From: Chloroflexota bacterium
GTDB taxonomy: Bacteria; Chloroflexota; UBA11872
Direction: 5' to 3'
NCBI GenBank assembly: GCA_022826485.1
Contig: JAJDUU010000016.1
Coordinates: forward strand, 186,001 to 250,000
DNA length: 64,000 nt
Below the pieces are notes generated by a model. It saw only the letters and a list, made by a program, of their open reading frames with translations. It had not been told where the DNA came from and ran no database searches. The translations under genes and the position numbers were made by a program. Every line of letters starts with the position of its first letter. The stretch's first letter is position 1. Positions 41,506 to 51,633 of this stretch are shown in pieces.

Positions 41506-42786
41506 CTAGCGAATGAATCCTTCGTAGTTGCGCATCAAGAGCTGCGCCTCGAGCTGGCGCATGGTATCGAGCACGACGCCGACCACGATCAGCAATCCCG
41601 TGCTGCTGAGCGCCACCGCGTTGACGTTGGTCACGAGCTGCGCCAGAAAGGGAAGCACGGCGACGAAGCCGAGAAACAGCGACCCCGCCAGCGTCAGGCG
41701 ATTCACCACGCGCATCAGGTACTCCTGCGTGGGACGGCCCGGTCGAATTCCCGGAATGAAGCCGCCGTTCTTCTGCAGGTTCTCCGCAAGATTCTGCTGT
41801 TGAAAGATGACCAGCGTGTAGAAGTAGGTGAAGGCGATGACCAGGAAGAAGGTCGCCACCCAATAGATGAAGTTCCCCGGACTCATGGCGTTGGCAATGC
41901 CGCTGGCCAGGCTGGCGAGCCACGTGATGTCCGTGCCCTCGAAATAGCTGGCGATCGTTCCCGGCAGCAACATGAACGAAAAGGCGAAGATCAGGGGGAT
42001 CATGCCCGCCGAGTTGACCTTGAGCGGGATGTGGGTGCTCTGGCCGCCGTACATGCGGTTGCCCCGCACGCGCTTGGCGTAGTGCACGGGAATGCGCCGC
42101 TGCGCTTCCTGCACGAACACGATCGCGCTGATCATGGCCAGACCGATCACCACCACGGCCAGGAACCCGCCGATGTTCTCGCCGGCAAACAGGGCCTGCC
42201 CGACGGCCTGCGGGGCTCCGGCCACGATGCCCGCGAAGATGATGATTGAAACGCCGTTGCCGACGCCGTTTTCCGTGATCAGCTCCCCGAGCCACAGGAG
42301 GAACATCGAGCCTGCCGCCATGACGATCAGCATGGCCACAATCTCGGGAACCCCGAGCGACGGCGAGATCAAATCGGCCTGCGAGCTGCGCAGCAGCGTG
42401 ATCTGGCCGAAGCCCTGCAGCATGGCAAACGGGACCGTGGCGATTCGCGTGTATTGCGCGATCTTCTTGCGCCCGGAGTCGCCTTCCTTGGAGAGCTCCT
42501 GCAACCGCGGAATCAGCGGCGTCAGGACCTGAAACGCAATCATCGCGGTGACGTAGGGATAGACGCCCAAGGCCACGATGGAGAAGTTCTCGAGCGCACC
42601 GCCCGACAGCAGGTTCAGAAATCCGAGGAGCTGGTTGCCTTCGAAGAACTCCTGCAGCCGATCCGTCGCCACCCCAGGCATCGGAATGTGCGCCACGAGT
42701 CGAAAGATCACCAGCAGGCCGATCGTGAACAGGATCTTGCGGCGCACATCCGGCAAGCGGAATGCGGTGATGGCGGTCTGGATCAC
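41506..42786 (-). CDS. secY: Preprotein translocase channel SecY
   Basis: Protein-conducting channel of the inner membrane, 426 aa with ten helices. Recognisable parts are LFTIGLLVIFRLVAHIPMPG in helix 1, the plug and ELSKEGDSGRKKIAQYTR loop, GNGVSIIIFAGIV, and NRMYGGQSTHIPLKVNSAGMIP. The GTG start overlaps the rplO stop (GTGA), the usual spc-operon coupling. Confidence 0.97.
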   Translation of the reverse strand: MIQTAITAFRLPDVRRKILFTIGLLVIFRLVAHIPMPGVATDRLQEFFEGNQLLGFLNLLSGGALENFSIVALGVYPYVTAMIAFQVLTPLIPRLQELSKEGDSGRKKIAQYTRIATVPFAMLQGFGQITLLRSSQADLISPSLGVPEIVAMLIVMAAGSMFLLWLGELITENGVGNGVSIIIFAGIVAGAPQAVGQALFAGENIGGFLAVVVIGLAMISAIVFVQEAQRRIPVHYAKRVRGNRMYGGQSTHIPLKVNSAGMIPLIFAFSFMLLPGTIASYFEGTDITWLASLASGIANAMSPGNFIYWVATFFLVIAFTYFYTLVIFQQQNLAENLQKNGGFIPGIRPGRPTQEYLMRVVNRLTLAGSLFLGFVAVLPFLAQLVTNVNAVALSSTGLLIVVGVVLDTMRQLEAQLLMRNYEGFIR

Positions 42787-43229
42787 GCCTGAGTTTCCTC
42801 GGCGGTGCCGCCGGCCTCCTCGATCTTCTGCTTGGCCGCAGCCGAGAACTTGGGTGCGCGAATCGTCAGCGGATGCGGCAGGTCGCCGCCCGCCAGGATC
42901 TTGAACAAGCCGTCATCGATGATGCCCCGAGCGCGCAACTCATCCGCGCCCACCACTGCCCCCTCGTCAAACTGCGCCAGGCGGCCGAGGTTTACCGGCT
43001 GGTAGTCCGTCCGGAATCGGTCGTTGGTGAATCCGCGGCGGGCGGGAAAGCGCCGCAGGAGCGGCGTTTGGCCGCCCTCGAAGCCCGGCGTCGGTCCGGG
43101 GCCGCTGCGCGCGCCCTGGCCCAGCATGCCGCGTCCGGACGTCTTGCCGCGTCCGCTGCCTTCGCCACGACCGACTCTGCGCCGGCGGCGGCGCCGCTGC
43201 GAGGTTCGAACCAGTTCGTGCGGTTTCAC
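42783..43229 (-). CDS. rplO: Ribosomal protein L15 (uL15)
   Basis: 148 aa from GTG 43229. The Gly/Arg-rich N-terminal tail GRGEGSGRGKTSGRGMLGQG threads into 23S rRNA, and GGQTPLLRRFPARRGF is diagnostic. The region RRRRRRR at the N-terminus is more basic than usual. Confidence 0.96.
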   Translation of the reverse strand: MKPHELVRTSQRRRRRRRVGRGEGSGRGKTSGRGMLGQGARSGPGPTPGFEGGQTPLLRRFPARRGFTNDRFRTDYQPVNLGRLAQFDEGAVVGADELRARGIIDDGLFKILAGGDLPHPLTIRAPKFSAAAKQKIEEAGGTAEETQA

Positions 43230-43236
43230 GATTCGA

Positions 43237-43431
43237 CTACTCCGCGGCCTCGCGGCGGCATTCCACCAGGTGTCCAACAACTACCAGCATGCCGTCGATC
43301 GCGGGCGACTGCTCGTGCTCGGCGGTCTTGCCGATCCGGCCGAGACCCAGCGCGCGCAGCGTGTCTTGCTGGCGACGCGTGGCGCCGATCGTGCTCCGCA
43401 CCTGACGCAGATGCAGCTTCGAGCTAGCCAT
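43237..43431 (-). CDS. rpmD: Ribosomal protein L30 (uL30)
   Basis: 64 aa. [26 protein letters not shown] contains the family motif and [10 protein letters not shown] the C-terminal strand. Start overlaps rpsE by 8 bp. Confidence 0.94.
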   Translation of the reverse strand: MASSKLHLRQVRSTIGATRRQQDTLRALGLGRIGKTAEHEQSPAIDGMLVVVGHLVECRREAAE

Positions 43432-43972
43432 CGCTGGGTGAGTCGATCTGGGCCAGCCGCAGCTCCCGCTGCTCGCTGGGGTCGCTCAGCGCCTGCAGGG
43501 CCTCGACGGTCGCCTGGACCACGTTGATGGCATTCGAGGAGCCGATGATCTTCGTCAGCACGTTGCGCACGCCGGCCAACTCCAGCACGGCGCGCACGGC
43601 GCCGCCGGCGATCACACCGGTTCCCGATCCCGCGGGACGCAGGATGACCTTGGACGCTCGAAACCGTGCTTCCACGTAGTGAGGAATGGACCCATCCTCG
43701 GTCAACGGAACCTGGAACATGGCGCGTCGCGCTCGCTCCTGACCCTTCTGAATGGCGTCGGCCACCTCGCGGGCTCGGCCCACGCTGACGCCAACGCGAC
43801 CGTTGCGGTCACCGACAACCACGATGGCGTTGAATCCGAAGCGACGCCCGCCCCGGACGACTTTCGATACACGCTTGATGCGCACGACGCGGTCTTCAAA
43901 CCGCTGGCGCTCACCGTCGGCGTCGAGAAAGCTGGGCTGTCCGCGCCCACGTCCACGTCCGTCAAACTGCAC
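43424..43972 (-). CDS. rpsE: Ribosomal protein S5 (uS5)
   Basis: 182 aa from GTG 43972. [22 protein letters not shown] covers the accuracy loop, and [17 protein letters not shown] and [19 protein letters not shown] are diagnostic. Lies directly after rplR. Confidence 0.97.
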   Translation of the reverse strand: MQFDGRGRGRGQPSFLDADGERQRFEDRVVRIKRVSKVVRGGRRFGFNAIVVVGDRNGRVGVSVGRAREVADAIQKGQERARRAMFQVPLTEDGSIPHYVEARFRASKVILRPAGSGTGVIAGGAVRAVLELAGVRNVLTKIIGSSNAINVVQATVEALQALSDPSEQRELRLAQIDSPSDG

Positions 43973-43974
43973 GG

Positions 43975-44328
43975 CTAAAACTCCAGACCGTCGGCGCGGG
44001 CTGCGTCCGCCACGGCCTTGACGCGACCGGCGTAGGCAAACCCACCGCGATCGAACACGACCCGCGACAGCTTCAGCGCTTTGGCGCGCTCGGCAATGGC
44101 CCGGCCAACGCCGCTCGCCCGCTCTCGCCTCGATCCCTCGCCGATGTCCGCCTCGAGCGTCGAGGCGGCGGCCAGCGTCACGCCGCGCGCATCGTCAATG
44201 ACCTGGGCGTAGGTGTGCTGCAGGCTGCGAAACACGGCGAGGCGCGGCCGCTCGGCGGTGCCGCGAATTCGCGTCCGCAGGCGGCGGTGTCGCCGCAGCC
44301 GGCTGGCGCGTCGTGCGTGCGCGGACAT
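43975..44328 (-). CDS. rplR: Ribosomal protein L18 (uL18)
   Basis: 5S rRNA-binding protein of 117 aa. [27 protein letters not shown] and [16 protein letters not shown] identify it. Its ATG shares one base with the rplF stop. Confidence 0.97.
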   Translation of the reverse strand: MSAHARRASRLRRHRRLRTRIRGTAERPRLAVFRSLQHTYAQVIDDARGVTLAAASTLEADIGEGSRRERASGVGRAIAERAKALKLSRVVFDRGGFAYAGRVKAVADAARADGLEF

Positions 44329-44882
44329 CAGGCGGTTGCCAATCCGGCGGCGGTCTTGCCGGGCTTCTGCCGCACATACTCGCCCGCATAGCGGACGCCC
44401 TTGCCCTTGTAGGGATCGGCCGGACGCACCGCGCGAATCTCGGCGGCAATCTGACCCACGGCCTCCTTGTCGATCCCCTCGACGACGATACGCGTCGGGT
44501 CTGGGACCTGAATGTCCACGCCTTCCGGCGCTCGGATCACTTGAGGATGCGAGAAGCCCAGTTGCAGATCGAGGGCCCCGCCTTGAACCGAGGCGCGATA
44601 GCCGGTCCCTTGGATTTCAAGCCGCTTCTGGAAGCCATCGGTGACTCCCGTCACCATGTTCGCCAGCAATTGCCGCGTCAGGCCGTGAAGGGCTCGCTGC
44701 TTGCGATCGTTGTTCGGTCGGTCCACCTGGATCAGGCCCTCGGCGGCGGAGATTGTCATCGACGCCGGCAGCGTGCGCGCCAACGATCCGCGCGGTCCCT
44801 TGATCTCAACGGCGTTGCCGTCGGCGATGTTCACCGTGACTCCGGCGGGGATTGGTACTGGAAGCTGGCCGATACGTGACAT
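44328..44882 (-). CDS. rplF: Ribosomal protein L6 (uL6)
   Basis: 184 aa, two repeated domains. [17 protein letters not shown] at the start and [21 protein letters not shown] at the end are diagnostic. Follows rpsH by 8 bp. Confidence 0.97.
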   Translation of the reverse strand: MSRIGQLPVPIPAGVTVNIADGNAVEIKGPRGSLARTLPASMTISAAEGLIQVDRPNNDRKQRALHGLTRQLLANMVTGVTDGFQKRLEIQGTGYRASVQGGALDLQLGFSHPQVIRAPEGVDIQVPDPTRIVVEGIDKEAVGQIAAEIRAVRPADPYKGKGVRYAGEYVRQKPGKTAAGLATA

Positions 44883-44890
44883 GACGATGC

Positions 44891-45283
44891 CTACCAGACG
44901 AAGGCGAGGACTTCGCCGCCGAGTCGACGCCGGCGCGCCTCGCTTCCGGTCATCAATCCGCTGGATGTCGACACCAGGGCCACGCCAATGCCCCCCATCA
45001 CCCGCGGGATCTCGCGGGCGCGGGTGTAGACGCGCAGGCCGGGACGGCTCACGCGTTTCGAGCCCCGCAGCAACGGCTCGTCGTTGGCGTCGTATCGCAG
45101 GTCGATTTCAATCGAAGCCCGCGGCGATCCCTCGACGACGGCAAAGCCGGCGATAAAGCCCTCATCGCGAAGCAGCGCGGCAATGCGTTCCTTCAGCCCC
45201 GAGTGCGGCACACGCACCTTGCGGTGTCGCGCCGTCACGGCGTTGCGCAGCCGCGCGAGCATGTCGGCGATGGGATCTGTCAT
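44891..45283 (-). CDS. rpsH: Ribosomal protein S8 (uS8)
   Basis: 130 aa. DPIADMLARLRNAVTARH and the C-terminal TSSGLMTGSEARRRRLGGEVLAFVW are diagnostic of this 16S central-domain binder. Confidence 0.98.
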   Translation of the reverse strand: MTDPIADMLARLRNAVTARHRKVRVPHSGLKERIAALLRDEGFIAGFAVVEGSPRASIEIDLRYDANDEPLLRGSKRVSRPGLRVYTRAREIPRVMGGIGVALVSTSSGLMTGSEARRRRLGGEVLAFVW

Positions 45284-45289
45284 GGCGCT

Positions 45290-45529
45290 CTACCAGCTCG
45301 ACTTCGTCACGCCGGGGATCTCGCCCTGCGCCGCGAGGGTGCGAAAGCAAATGCGGCAGAGGTCAAACCGGCGTATGTAGGCCCGTGGGCGACCACAGAG
45401 CACGCAGCGGTTGCGGTAGCGAACTTTGTATCGCAGCTTGCGACCGCGCAGCGAACGCTCCTCGAAGTTTGGCGAGTTGAAGGCGTTGCGCTCCCGCTCC
45501 CATTTGACGACTTTGCATTTCTTGGCCAT
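45290..45529 (-). CDS. rpsN: Ribosomal protein S14 (uS14), zinc form of intermediate length
   Basis: 79 aa. The zinc ligands CVLC and CRIC and the end [10 protein letters not shown] place it in the type-Z group, normally 61 aa. About 18 extra residues lie before the zinc domain ([17 protein letters not shown]). This length lies between the Z form and the long zinc-free form. Confidence 0.95.
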   Translation of the reverse strand: MAKKCKVVKWERERNAFNSPNFEERSLRGRKLRYKVRYRNRCVLCGRPRAYIRRFDLCRICFRTLAAQGEIPGVTKSSW

Positions 45530-45537
45530 GTGAACTC

Positions 45538-46089
45538 CTAGATTGCCTCTTCGCGTTCGAACGGGAGGCCGATGGCCTCGAGCAAACGCCGCGCGTGCGC
45601 GTCGGTTGCGGCGCTGGTGACCAGCGTCACTTCCAGCCCGCGAACTTGGTCGATCGAGTCGTAATCGATCTCGGGAAACACAAGCTGTTCGGGCAGGCCG
45701 ATCGAATAGTTGCCGCGCCCGTCGAAGGCTCGCAGCGACAGACCGCGAAAGTCACGCAGCCGCGGGAGCGCCAGGTTGATCAAGCGGTCGACGAATTCGT
45801 ACATCCGCCGGCCGCGCAGGGTGGTTTTCACTCCCACTCGCTGGCCGGCGCGCAGGCGAAACGCCGCCACGCTGCGCCGGGCGCGCGTCACGATGGGTCG
45901 CTGGCCCGTGGCCGCGGCGATATCGCGCACGGTGTGGTCCACGATCGCGTCGTTGGAGAGCGCCGCGCCAATGCCCACGTTCACCACGACCTTCTTCAGC
46001 CGCGGCACCTCATGGAGGTTGCGCAGCCCGAGATCCCGTTGCAATTCGGGGCGAATGGATTCTCGATATCGATCCAGGAGGCGTGCCAT
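45538..46089 (-). CDS. rplE: Ribosomal protein L5 (uL5)
   Basis: 5S rRNA-binding protein, 183 aa from ATG 46089, which overlaps the rplX stop (ATGA). [17 protein letters not shown] and [19 protein letters not shown] are diagnostic. Confidence 0.97.
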   Translation of the reverse strand: MARLLDRYRESIRPELQRDLGLRNLHEVPRLKKVVVNVGIGAALSNDAIVDHTVRDIAAATGQRPIVTRARRSVAAFRLRAGQRVGVKTTLRGRRMYEFVDRLINLALPRLRDFRGLSLRAFDGRGNYSIGLPEQLVFPEIDYDSIDQVRGLEVTLVTSAATDAHARRLLEAIGLPFEREEAI

Positions 46090-46421
46090 CAGTCGTCCAA
46101 CGATTCGTTGCAGCTCTTGCAGTTGCGGGTACGCACCCCGCGTCGACTCACACGGACGCCGATGCGGGACCGCGTGCCGCAATGCGGGCAGACCAGCATG
46201 ACGTTCGAGGCGTCGAGCGGGGCGTTGAACTCAATGATACCGGCCCGCTGACCCATGGCCCGCGGCTTGGTGTGTCGTTTGCGCACGTTGATGCCCTCGA
46301 CCACCAGCTGGCCCGTCTCCGGCACCACGCGATCGATCGCGCCCTGGAGGCCCTTGTCGCGCCCGCTGAGCACCTCGACGGTGTCGCCCTTGCGGAGCCG
46401 GAATTGGTGGGTGCGGGCCAT
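46089..46421 (-). CDS. rplX: Ribosomal protein L24 (uL24)
   Basis: 110 aa with the KOW motif RLRKGDTVEVLSGRDKG, and NVRKRHTKP. A zinc-ribbon-like pair is visible at the C-terminal end (CPHC and CKSC). Confidence 0.97.
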   Translation of the reverse strand: MARTHQFRLRKGDTVEVLSGRDKGLQGAIDRVVPETGQLVVEGINVRKRHTKPRAMGQRAGIIEFNAPLDASNVMLVCPHCGTRSRIGVRVSRRGVRTRNCKSCNESLDD

Positions 46422-46423
46422 GC

Positions 46424-46789
46424 CTACAGCACTTCCGGCGCAAGCGACACGATGCGCATGAAGCGCCGTTCGCGGAGCTCGCGCGCCACGGGACCGAAGA
46501 TACGGGTGCCGCGCGGCGCCGTGCCGTCCAGCACGACGGCGGCGTTGTCATCAAAGCGGATTCTCGATCCGTCCACGCGTCGGTATTCCTTGGCGACACG
46601 GACGACCACGGCCTGCACCACGCTGCCCTTGGGCACCGCGCTGTTCGGCGCGGCCTGCTTGACGCTGGCCACGACGACGTCGCCCACGCCCGCGTACTTG
46701 CGTCCAGAGCCGCCGAGCACACGAATGCACATGATCTCGCGCGCACCGCTGTTGTCGGCGACCTTGAGGCGGCTCTGTTGTTGAATCAT
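46424..46789 (-). CDS. rplN: Ribosomal protein L14 (uL14)
   Basis: 121 aa from ATG 46789. [20 protein letters not shown] is the classic N-terminus, followed by [14 protein letters not shown] and [14 protein letters not shown]. Confidence 0.98.
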   Translation of the reverse strand: MIQQQSRLKVADNSGAREIMCIRVLGGSGRKYAGVGDVVVASVKQAAPNSAVPKGSVVQAVVVRVAKEYRRVDGSRIRFDDNAAVVLDGTAPRGTRIFGPVARELRERRFMRIVSLAPEVL

Positions 46790-46793
46790 GGCG

Positions 46794-47222
46794 CTACCGA
46801 GACTCGTCTTCCGTTGCATCCACCGCGACGGCAGCGCCGGCGTCATCCGATGCGACCGTGGTCTCGTCGATGGTCTCCTCGACCTCTTCTACTTCAGGCT
46901 CGGCGTCGACCACGTTTGCGGCCTCGCTGGCGGCGGCGACGGCTGCCTGCTCTTCCTCGGTGAGCGTGGCGCGATTCACGATGCGCGTGAGCCGCCAGCG
47001 CTTGCGGCGGCTGTAGGGCCGCGACGACACGATTTCCACCACATCGCCAACGTCGCATGCATTGTCGGCGTCGTGGGCCAGGACCTTGCTCCTGATGCGG
47101 ACGGGCTTGCGATAGAGCGGATGCCGACGGATGGCCTCCACCTGAACCGCAATGGTCTTGTCCGAGCGATTGCTCACCACCGTCCCGACGCGCCGCTGGC
47201 GCAGTTGACCTTCAGCCGCCAT
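46794..47222 (-). CDS. rpsQ: Ribosomal protein S17 (uS17) with acidic C-terminal tail
   Basis: The N-terminal 84 residues are a normal S17: [35 protein letters not shown]. It then continues for about 58 residues of Glu-, Asp- and Ala-rich sequence with almost no basic residues, unusual for a ribosomal protein. Total 142 aa. The start overlaps the rpmC stop by one base (TAATG). Confidence 0.95.
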   Translation of the reverse strand: MAAEGQLRQRRVGTVVSNRSDKTIAVQVEAIRRHPLYRKPVRIRSKVLAHDADNACDVGDVVEIVSSRPYSRRKRWRLTRIVNRATLTEEEQAAVAAASEAANVVDAEPEVEEVEETIDETTVASDDAGAAVAVDATEDESR

Positions 47223-47443
47223 TACTCGCCCTCACTCATTGACGTGCTTCCCACGAGCTCGCGCTCGCGTTGCACGGTCATCATCTGCGCGATGTCGCGT
47301 CGCAGTTCACGCAAGCGCGACGTCGCGGTGAGCTGAAGCGTGGCGTGCTGCACGCGCAGACGGAACAGCTCTTCCTTCGCCTCGCGCCGACGGGTTTCCA
47401 AGGCCTCGGCGTCTAGCGCCCGAATCTCTGCCAGATCAGCCAA
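47222..47443 (-). CDS. rpmC: Ribosomal protein L29 (uL29)
   Basis: 73 aa from TTG 47443, 8 bp inside rpl[21 protein letters not shown] and [14 protein letters not shown] followed by [12 protein letters not shown] fit this two-helix exit-site protein. Confidence 0.94.
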   Translation of the reverse strand: MADLAEIRALDAEALETRRREAKEELFRLRVQHATLQLTATSRLRELRRDIAQMMTVQRERELVGSTSMSEGE

Positions 47444-47861
47444 CGACCACCTCGCGATTTCGGGTGATGACGCGAGTGGCCACCGAGATCTTGTGCGATG
47501 CCAGCCGCATCGCCTCGCGGCCAAGCTCGTCCTCGATGCCGGCGATTTCGAACAGCACGCGGCCGGGCTTTACCACCGCGACCCAATGGTCCACGTTGCC
47601 TTTGCCGCTGCCCATCCGCGTTTCGGCGGGCTTGGCGCTGACCGGCTTGTCCGGAAAGAACCGAATCCACACTTGACCGCCGCGGTGGATGGCGTGCGTG
47701 ATGGCGCGCCGAGCGGCTTCGATCTCGCGGCTGTCGACCCAGCCGGCGCTGAGCGCCTGCAGCCCCACTTCGCCGAACTGCAGCGAGTTGCCACGCGCGG
47801 CGCGGCCCCGGCGTCGGCCCCGGTGAGCCTTGCGGAATTTAGTGCGCTTGGGCATCAACAT
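47436..47861 (-). CDS. rplP: Ribosomal protein L16 (uL16)
   Basis: 141 aa. [17 protein letters not shown] is the standard N-terminus, so ATG 47855 is as likely as ATG 47861. [16 protein letters not shown] and the RMGSGKG loop near the A site are present. Confidence 0.97.
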   Translation of the reverse strand: MLMPKRTKFRKAHRGRRRGRAARGNSLQFGEVGLQALSAGWVDSREIEAARRAITHAIHRGGQVWIRFFPDKPVSAKPAETRMGSGKGNVDHWVAVVKPGRVLFEIAGIEDELGREAMRLASHKISVATRVITRNREVVVG

Positions 47862-47865
47862 GGCG

Positions 47866-48618
47866 CTAGTTGCCTCGGGGCGCGCGTCGGCCGCCGCCCA
47901 TCCCTGTCCGGCCCACGCGGCCGGCCAGCATATCCGCGGTGTCGCTCAGCGTGTCGCGGCGGTGGATCCACGCCTTGACCCCGATGCGCCCCTGCGCCGT
48001 TCGGGCTTCGGTGAACCCATAGTCGATGTCGGCGTCAAGCGTCTGCAGCGGCACCGTGCCGCTCAACTCGAACTCGGTGCGCGCCATCTCGCGCCCACCC
48101 AGACGACCGCTCACCATGACCTTCACGCCCAGGGCGCCGGCGCGCATGCTGCGCTCGGCGGTGACTTTCATGGCCCGCCGGAATGAGACGCGACGCTCCA
48201 GCTGCTCGGCCACATTGCGCGCCACCAGGAATGCGTCGAGCTCGGGCTGGCCGATCTCCTGAACATCCACGACGGTGCGCTTCTTGGTGTGCAGCTCGAG
48301 CAGACGTTGGATTTCCTCGCGGTTGCTTCCCCCGCGGCCAATCACGATGCCCGGTCTCGCCGTGTGGATGATGACCCGCAACTGGCTGACCTGGCGCTCG
48401 ATCTCGATGCGGGACACGCCGGCCCCGAACCCACGACGCCGTCCGCCGCGACGCTGATCGCGTCGCCCCGGCGGGTTGTCGAGAAACTTCCGCACGATCT
48501 TGCGAATCTCAAAGTCTTCGGCCAGCAACGAGGTGTAGTCACGGTCCGCGTACCACGTGCTGAGCCAGCGCTTGGTGTAACCAAGGCGATAAGCGATTGG
48601 GTGAACCTTGCGTCCCAT
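47866..48618 (-). CDS. rpsC: Ribosomal protein S3 (uS3)
   Basis: 250 aa. [21 protein letters not shown] at the start, the KH domain with [14 protein letters not shown], and the C-terminal domain with GVKAWIH are all recognisable. It forms the mRNA entry site. Confidence 0.97.
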   Translation of the reverse strand: MGRKVHPIAYRLGYTKRWLSTWYADRDYTSLLAEDFEIRKIVRKFLDNPPGRRDQRRGGRRRGFGAGVSRIEIERQVSQLRVIIHTARPGIVIGRGGSNREEIQRLLELHTKKRTVVDVQEIGQPELDAFLVARNVAEQLERRVSFRRAMKVTAERSMRAGALGVKVMVSGRLGGREMARTEFELSGTVPLQTLDADIDYGFTEARTAQGRIGVKAWIHRRDTLSDTADMLAGRVGRTGMGGGRRAPRGN

Positions 48619-48620
48619 AC

Positions 48621-48959
48621 CTATTCGCTTTCGTCGTCCACGACGACGGTGATGTGGGCGGACCGCTTGCGATAGAACCCCGGACGCCCACGAGCCTTTG
48701 CGCGATAGCGCTTCAGCGAGGGCCCTTGATCGATGCGCACGTCTCGCACGATCAGGCTTTCCCGCTCCAGACCATAGTTGTGCTCGGCATTCGCCAGCGC
48801 GGACTTCAGCACCTTGGCGATCTCGAAGGCCGCGCGCTGCGGCAGGTGCGCCAGCGTTGCCAGGGCAATCTCCGGGCGCAATCCCCGCACCTCATTGGCC
48901 ACAACGCGTGCTCGACGCGGCGCCATGCGAACGTACTTGGCGGTTGCCCAGACTTGCAT
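48621..48959 (-). CDS. rplV: Ribosomal protein L22 (uL22)
   Basis: 112 aa from ATG 48959. KYVRMAPRRARVVANEVRG, then LKSALANAEHNYGLE, and the exit-tunnel hairpin GPSLKRYRAKARGR are diagnostic. Confidence 0.97.
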   Translation of the reverse strand: MQVWATAKYVRMAPRRARVVANEVRGLRPEIALATLAHLPQRAAFEIAKVLKSALANAEHNYGLERESLIVRDVRIDQGPSLKRYRAKARGRPGFYRKRSAHITVVVDDESE

Positions 48960-48963
48960 GCGG

Positions 48964-49266
48964 CTAGCGACCTGCCTGCTGCTGCTGCTGCGCCGCCACG
49001 CGTGAGCCGGCCTGGCTGTGGCTGCGATAGGTGCGCGTGGGTGCGAATTCGCCCAGGCGATGGCCCACCATGTTCTCCGTGACGTACACGGGCACGTGGC
49101 GGCGACCGTCGTGCACGGCGATCGTGAGCCCAACCATCTCCGGATGGATCACGCTTGCGCGGCTCCAGGTGCGAATGACCTGCTTCTGACGGCTGCGACT
49201 AGCTTCGACCACGCGCTTCTCGAGCTTGGGGTCGATGTACCAGCCTTTTTTGGAGCTTCGTGACAT
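48964..49266 (-). CDS. rpsS: Ribosomal protein S19 (uS19)
   Basis: 100 aa. [26 protein letters not shown] and [15 protein letters not shown] identify it. It ends in a short Gln run ([10 protein letters not shown]), not seen in typical S19. Confidence 0.97.
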   Translation of the reverse strand: MSRSSKKGWYIDPKLEKRVVEASRSRQKQVIRTWSRASVIHPEMVGLTIAVHDGRRHVPVYVTENMVGHRLGEFAPTRTYRSHSQAGSRVAAQQQQQAGR

Positions 49267-49272
49267 GCTGCG

Positions 49273-50103
49273 CTATCTCCTGCGGCGTCGAATGATATAG
49301 CGGTCGCTGCGGCGCCGCCCAAGGCGGGTGCGGCGACCCTGGGCAGGCTTGCCCCAGGGCGTCTTGGGTCCCGGAAGCCCTACGGGGGCCTTCCCTTCCC
49401 CGCCGCCGTGCGGGTGATCGCGCGGCGTCATGGCCGAGCCGCGCACCTGCGGTCGACGGCGTCGCCAGCGGATGCGGCCGGCCTTGCCGGCGGACTGATT
49501 GCTGTGATCCTGGTTGCCAACCCGGCCCACGGTGGCCATTCCCGCCAGCGGAACCTGCCGCATTTCGCCGGACGGCAGCCGCAGCGTGGCCAGCCCACGA
49601 TCCTTGGCCATGAGCTGCCCGCCCATGCCGGCGCTGCGAATCAGCTTGGCACCGCCGCCGGGCACCATCTCGACCGCGTGCACCTCGGTGCCGGCAGGCA
49701 TGTCCGCCAGGCGCATGGCGTTGCCGATGCGCGGCTCGGCCTTTGGACCGGAGACGACCTCCGCGCCGACTCGAAGTCCCTGGGGCGCGAGGATGTACCG
49801 CTTCTCGCCGTCGGCATATACCAGCAGCGCGATGTGGGCCGAACGATTCGGGTCGTATTCGATGCTCGTGACGGTTGCCGGCACGCCGGGCTTGTTGCGC
49901 CGCCAATCAATGACCCGGTAACGCCGCTTGGCTCCGCCGCCTCGATGGCGCACCGTGATGCGGCCCTGGTTGTTGCGTCCGGCGCGTTCGGTGAGCGGTC
50001 GCAGGAGGGCCTTGTGCGGCTTGGACTCGGTCACCTCTTCGTGATCGACCGACACGTAACCCCGGCGCCCCGGCGAGGTCGGATCGTAGGTGCGAAGTCC
50101 CAT
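49273..50103 (-). CDS. rplB: Ribosomal protein L2 (uL2)
   Basis: 276 aa. [20 protein letters not shown], the [18 protein letters not shown] region, and the peptidyl-transferase-proximal [17 protein letters not shown] with the essential His are intact. Confidence 0.98.
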   Translation of the reverse strand: MGLRTYDPTSPGRRGYVSVDHEEVTESKPHKALLRPLTERAGRNNQGRITVRHRGGGAKRRYRVIDWRRNKPGVPATVTSIEYDPNRSAHIALLVYADGEKRYILAPQGLRVGAEVVSGPKAEPRIGNAMRLADMPAGTEVHAVEMVPGGGAKLIRSAGMGGQLMAKDRGLATLRLPSGEMRQVPLAGMATVGRVGNQDHSNQSAGKAGRIRWRRRRPQVRGSAMTPRDHPHGGGEGKAPVGLPGPKTPWGKPAQGRRTRLGRRRSDRYIIRRRRR

Positions 50104-50105
50104 GC

Positions 50106-50393
50106 CTAGGTTCCCGGATAGATGTCGATGGCGTGCCCCTCGGCCAGGGTCACGATGGCCTTGCGCTTGGACGCCCGATGGCCCGTGAACCGTCCGAACC
50201 GCCGCGGCTTGCCGCGCAGGTTCATGACGTTGACGTCGGTGACGTCCACACGGAATAGGGCTTCAACAGCTTCGCGAATCATGTGTTTGGACGCAGTGGG
50301 ATGAACCTCGAACACGTACTTGCGATCCTCCACAAGCACGGTCGACTTCTCCGTCACCACGGGCCGGATCACGACGTCTCCCGGATCAGTCAT
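50106..50393 (-). CDS. rplW: Ribosomal protein L23 (uL23)
   Basis: 95 aa. [21 protein letters not shown] and [16 protein letters not shown] are typical of this exit-tunnel docking protein. It overlaps rplD by 8 bp. Confidence 0.97.
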   Translation of the reverse strand: MTDPGDVVIRPVVTEKSTVLVEDRKYVFEVHPTASKHMIREAVEALFRVDVTDVNVMNLRGKPRRFGRFTGHRASKRKAIVTLAEGHAIDIYPGT

Positions 50394-50991
50394 GGCCGGC
50401 GCCCCGCAAAAGGTCGAGCGCGGCGTCGGTCGCCACGATGTGGTCGGCCGCGGCCACGTCCATGAATCCCACCGCGTCGGCGCGCTGCACCGTCACGCCC
50501 GGAATATTGCGTGAAGACCGCCGCAGCGATTCGGAGGGCTCGGCATCGAGCAGCAGCAAGCGTCCGGCCAATCCGGCGTCCGCCAGCCAGGCGGCGCGTT
50601 CCTTGGTCTTGGCCGTGTCTCCCCACTCCGCGACGCGATGCACGCATTCGGCCTGGGCCATCTGCGCCAGGAGGCTGCGCAGCGCCTCGCGCCGCTCGCG
50701 CCGGCCGAGCCGGCGGCGCACCGTGCGCGGGCGGGGCCCGAAGGTGACCGCGCCTCCCCGTCGCTGGCCCGCCGATGCGCTGCCGGCGCGCGCGCGACCC
50801 ACGCCTTTCTGGCGATAGAGCTTCTGCGCGCTTGCCGTCACTTCGCCACGCGTCTGCGTGCTGCTCGTGCTTTGCCGTTGACGCTGTGCGCCGACGACGG
50901 CCGCCCGGCGCAACAGCTCCGCGCGTGCCCCGGGCTCACCGAACGCATCGATCCCGACGGGCGTGATCGGCGCGGCGTCCCCGTCAGCCAT
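50386..50991 (-). CDS. rplD: Ribosomal protein L4 (uL4)
   Basis: 201 aa from ATG 50991, which overlaps the rplC stop (ATGA). The tunnel-constriction loop region QTRGEVTASAQKLYRQKG, the segment GRARAGS and VTFGPRPRTVRRRL fit. Confidence 0.96.
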   Translation of the reverse strand: MADGDAAPITPVGIDAFGEPGARAELLRRAAVVGAQRQRQSTSSTQTRGEVTASAQKLYRQKGVGRARAGSASAGQRRGGAVTFGPRPRTVRRRLGRRERREALRSLLAQMAQAECVHRVAEWGDTAKTKERAAWLADAGLAGRLLLLDAEPSESLRRSSRNIPGVTVQRADAVGFMDVAAADHIVATDAALDLLRGAGHD

Positions 50992-51629
50992 CAATCCCGT
51001 TTCCCATGCCGCGAGGTCGGACGAACCACGAGAATGCCGTTGCGCGGACCGGGCACGGCGCCGCGCAGGGCGATGTAATTCTTCTCGGCGTCCACGTGCT
51101 CGACGCGCAGGCGCTTGGCGGTCACGCGCTTGCCGCCCATGCGGCCGCCCATGCGGACGCCCTTGAATACGCGGCTCGGCGTAGTACCCGCGCCCACGGA
51201 GCCTGGGGCCCGCTCCCGGTCTGACTGGCCGTGCGTGCGCGGTCCACCGCGGAAGTTGTGCCGACGCACGACGCCGGCAAAGCCCTTGCCCTTCGAGATG
51301 CCGGTCACGTCGACCAGGTCGCCGGGGGCGAACATGTCCGCCCGCACTTCGGCGCCGACCGCGAGATCGGGGGCGTTTTCCAGGCGAAACTCGCGCAGCA
51401 CGCGGTAGGCAGGCGCATCCTGCAGGTGTCCGCGCTCCGCCCGCGAAAGCCTTGAATCACGGGTTTCATCGAAGCCGAGCTGCAGCGCGATATAGCCGTC
51501 GCGCTCCACCGTGCGCACGTCGGTGACGGTGCACGGACCGGCCTCGATCAATGTCACGCCAAACGCGCGACCGGCGTCGTCGAAGCTCTGCGTCATGCCG
51601 AGCTTGCGTCCCAGGATTCCCGTGGCCAC
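50991..51629 (-). CDS. rplC: Ribosomal protein L3 (uL3)
   Basis: 212 aa. GILGRKLGMTQSFDDAG at the start, GKGFAGVVRRHNFRGGPRTHG in the extension that reaches the peptidyl-transferase centre, and the MGGRMGGKRVT motif are diagnostic. Confidence 0.98.
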   Translation of the reverse strand: MATGILGRKLGMTQSFDDAGRAFGVTLIEAGPCTVTDVRTVERDGYIALQLGFDETRDSRLSRAERGHLQDAPAYRVLREFRLENAPDLAVGAEVRADMFAPGDLVDVTGISKGKGFAGVVRRHNFRGGPRTHGQSDRERAPGSVGAGTTPSRVFKGVRMGGRMGGKRVTAKRLRVEHVDAEKNYIALRGAVPGPRNGILVVRPTSRHGKRD

Positions 51630-51633
51630 GGCG

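Noticed and set aside
43196-43215. GGTTCGAA-type T-loop suggesting a tRNA gene
   Set aside because: It is inside rplO and no acceptor or anticodon stem is found; the same applies near 45550 and 53210.
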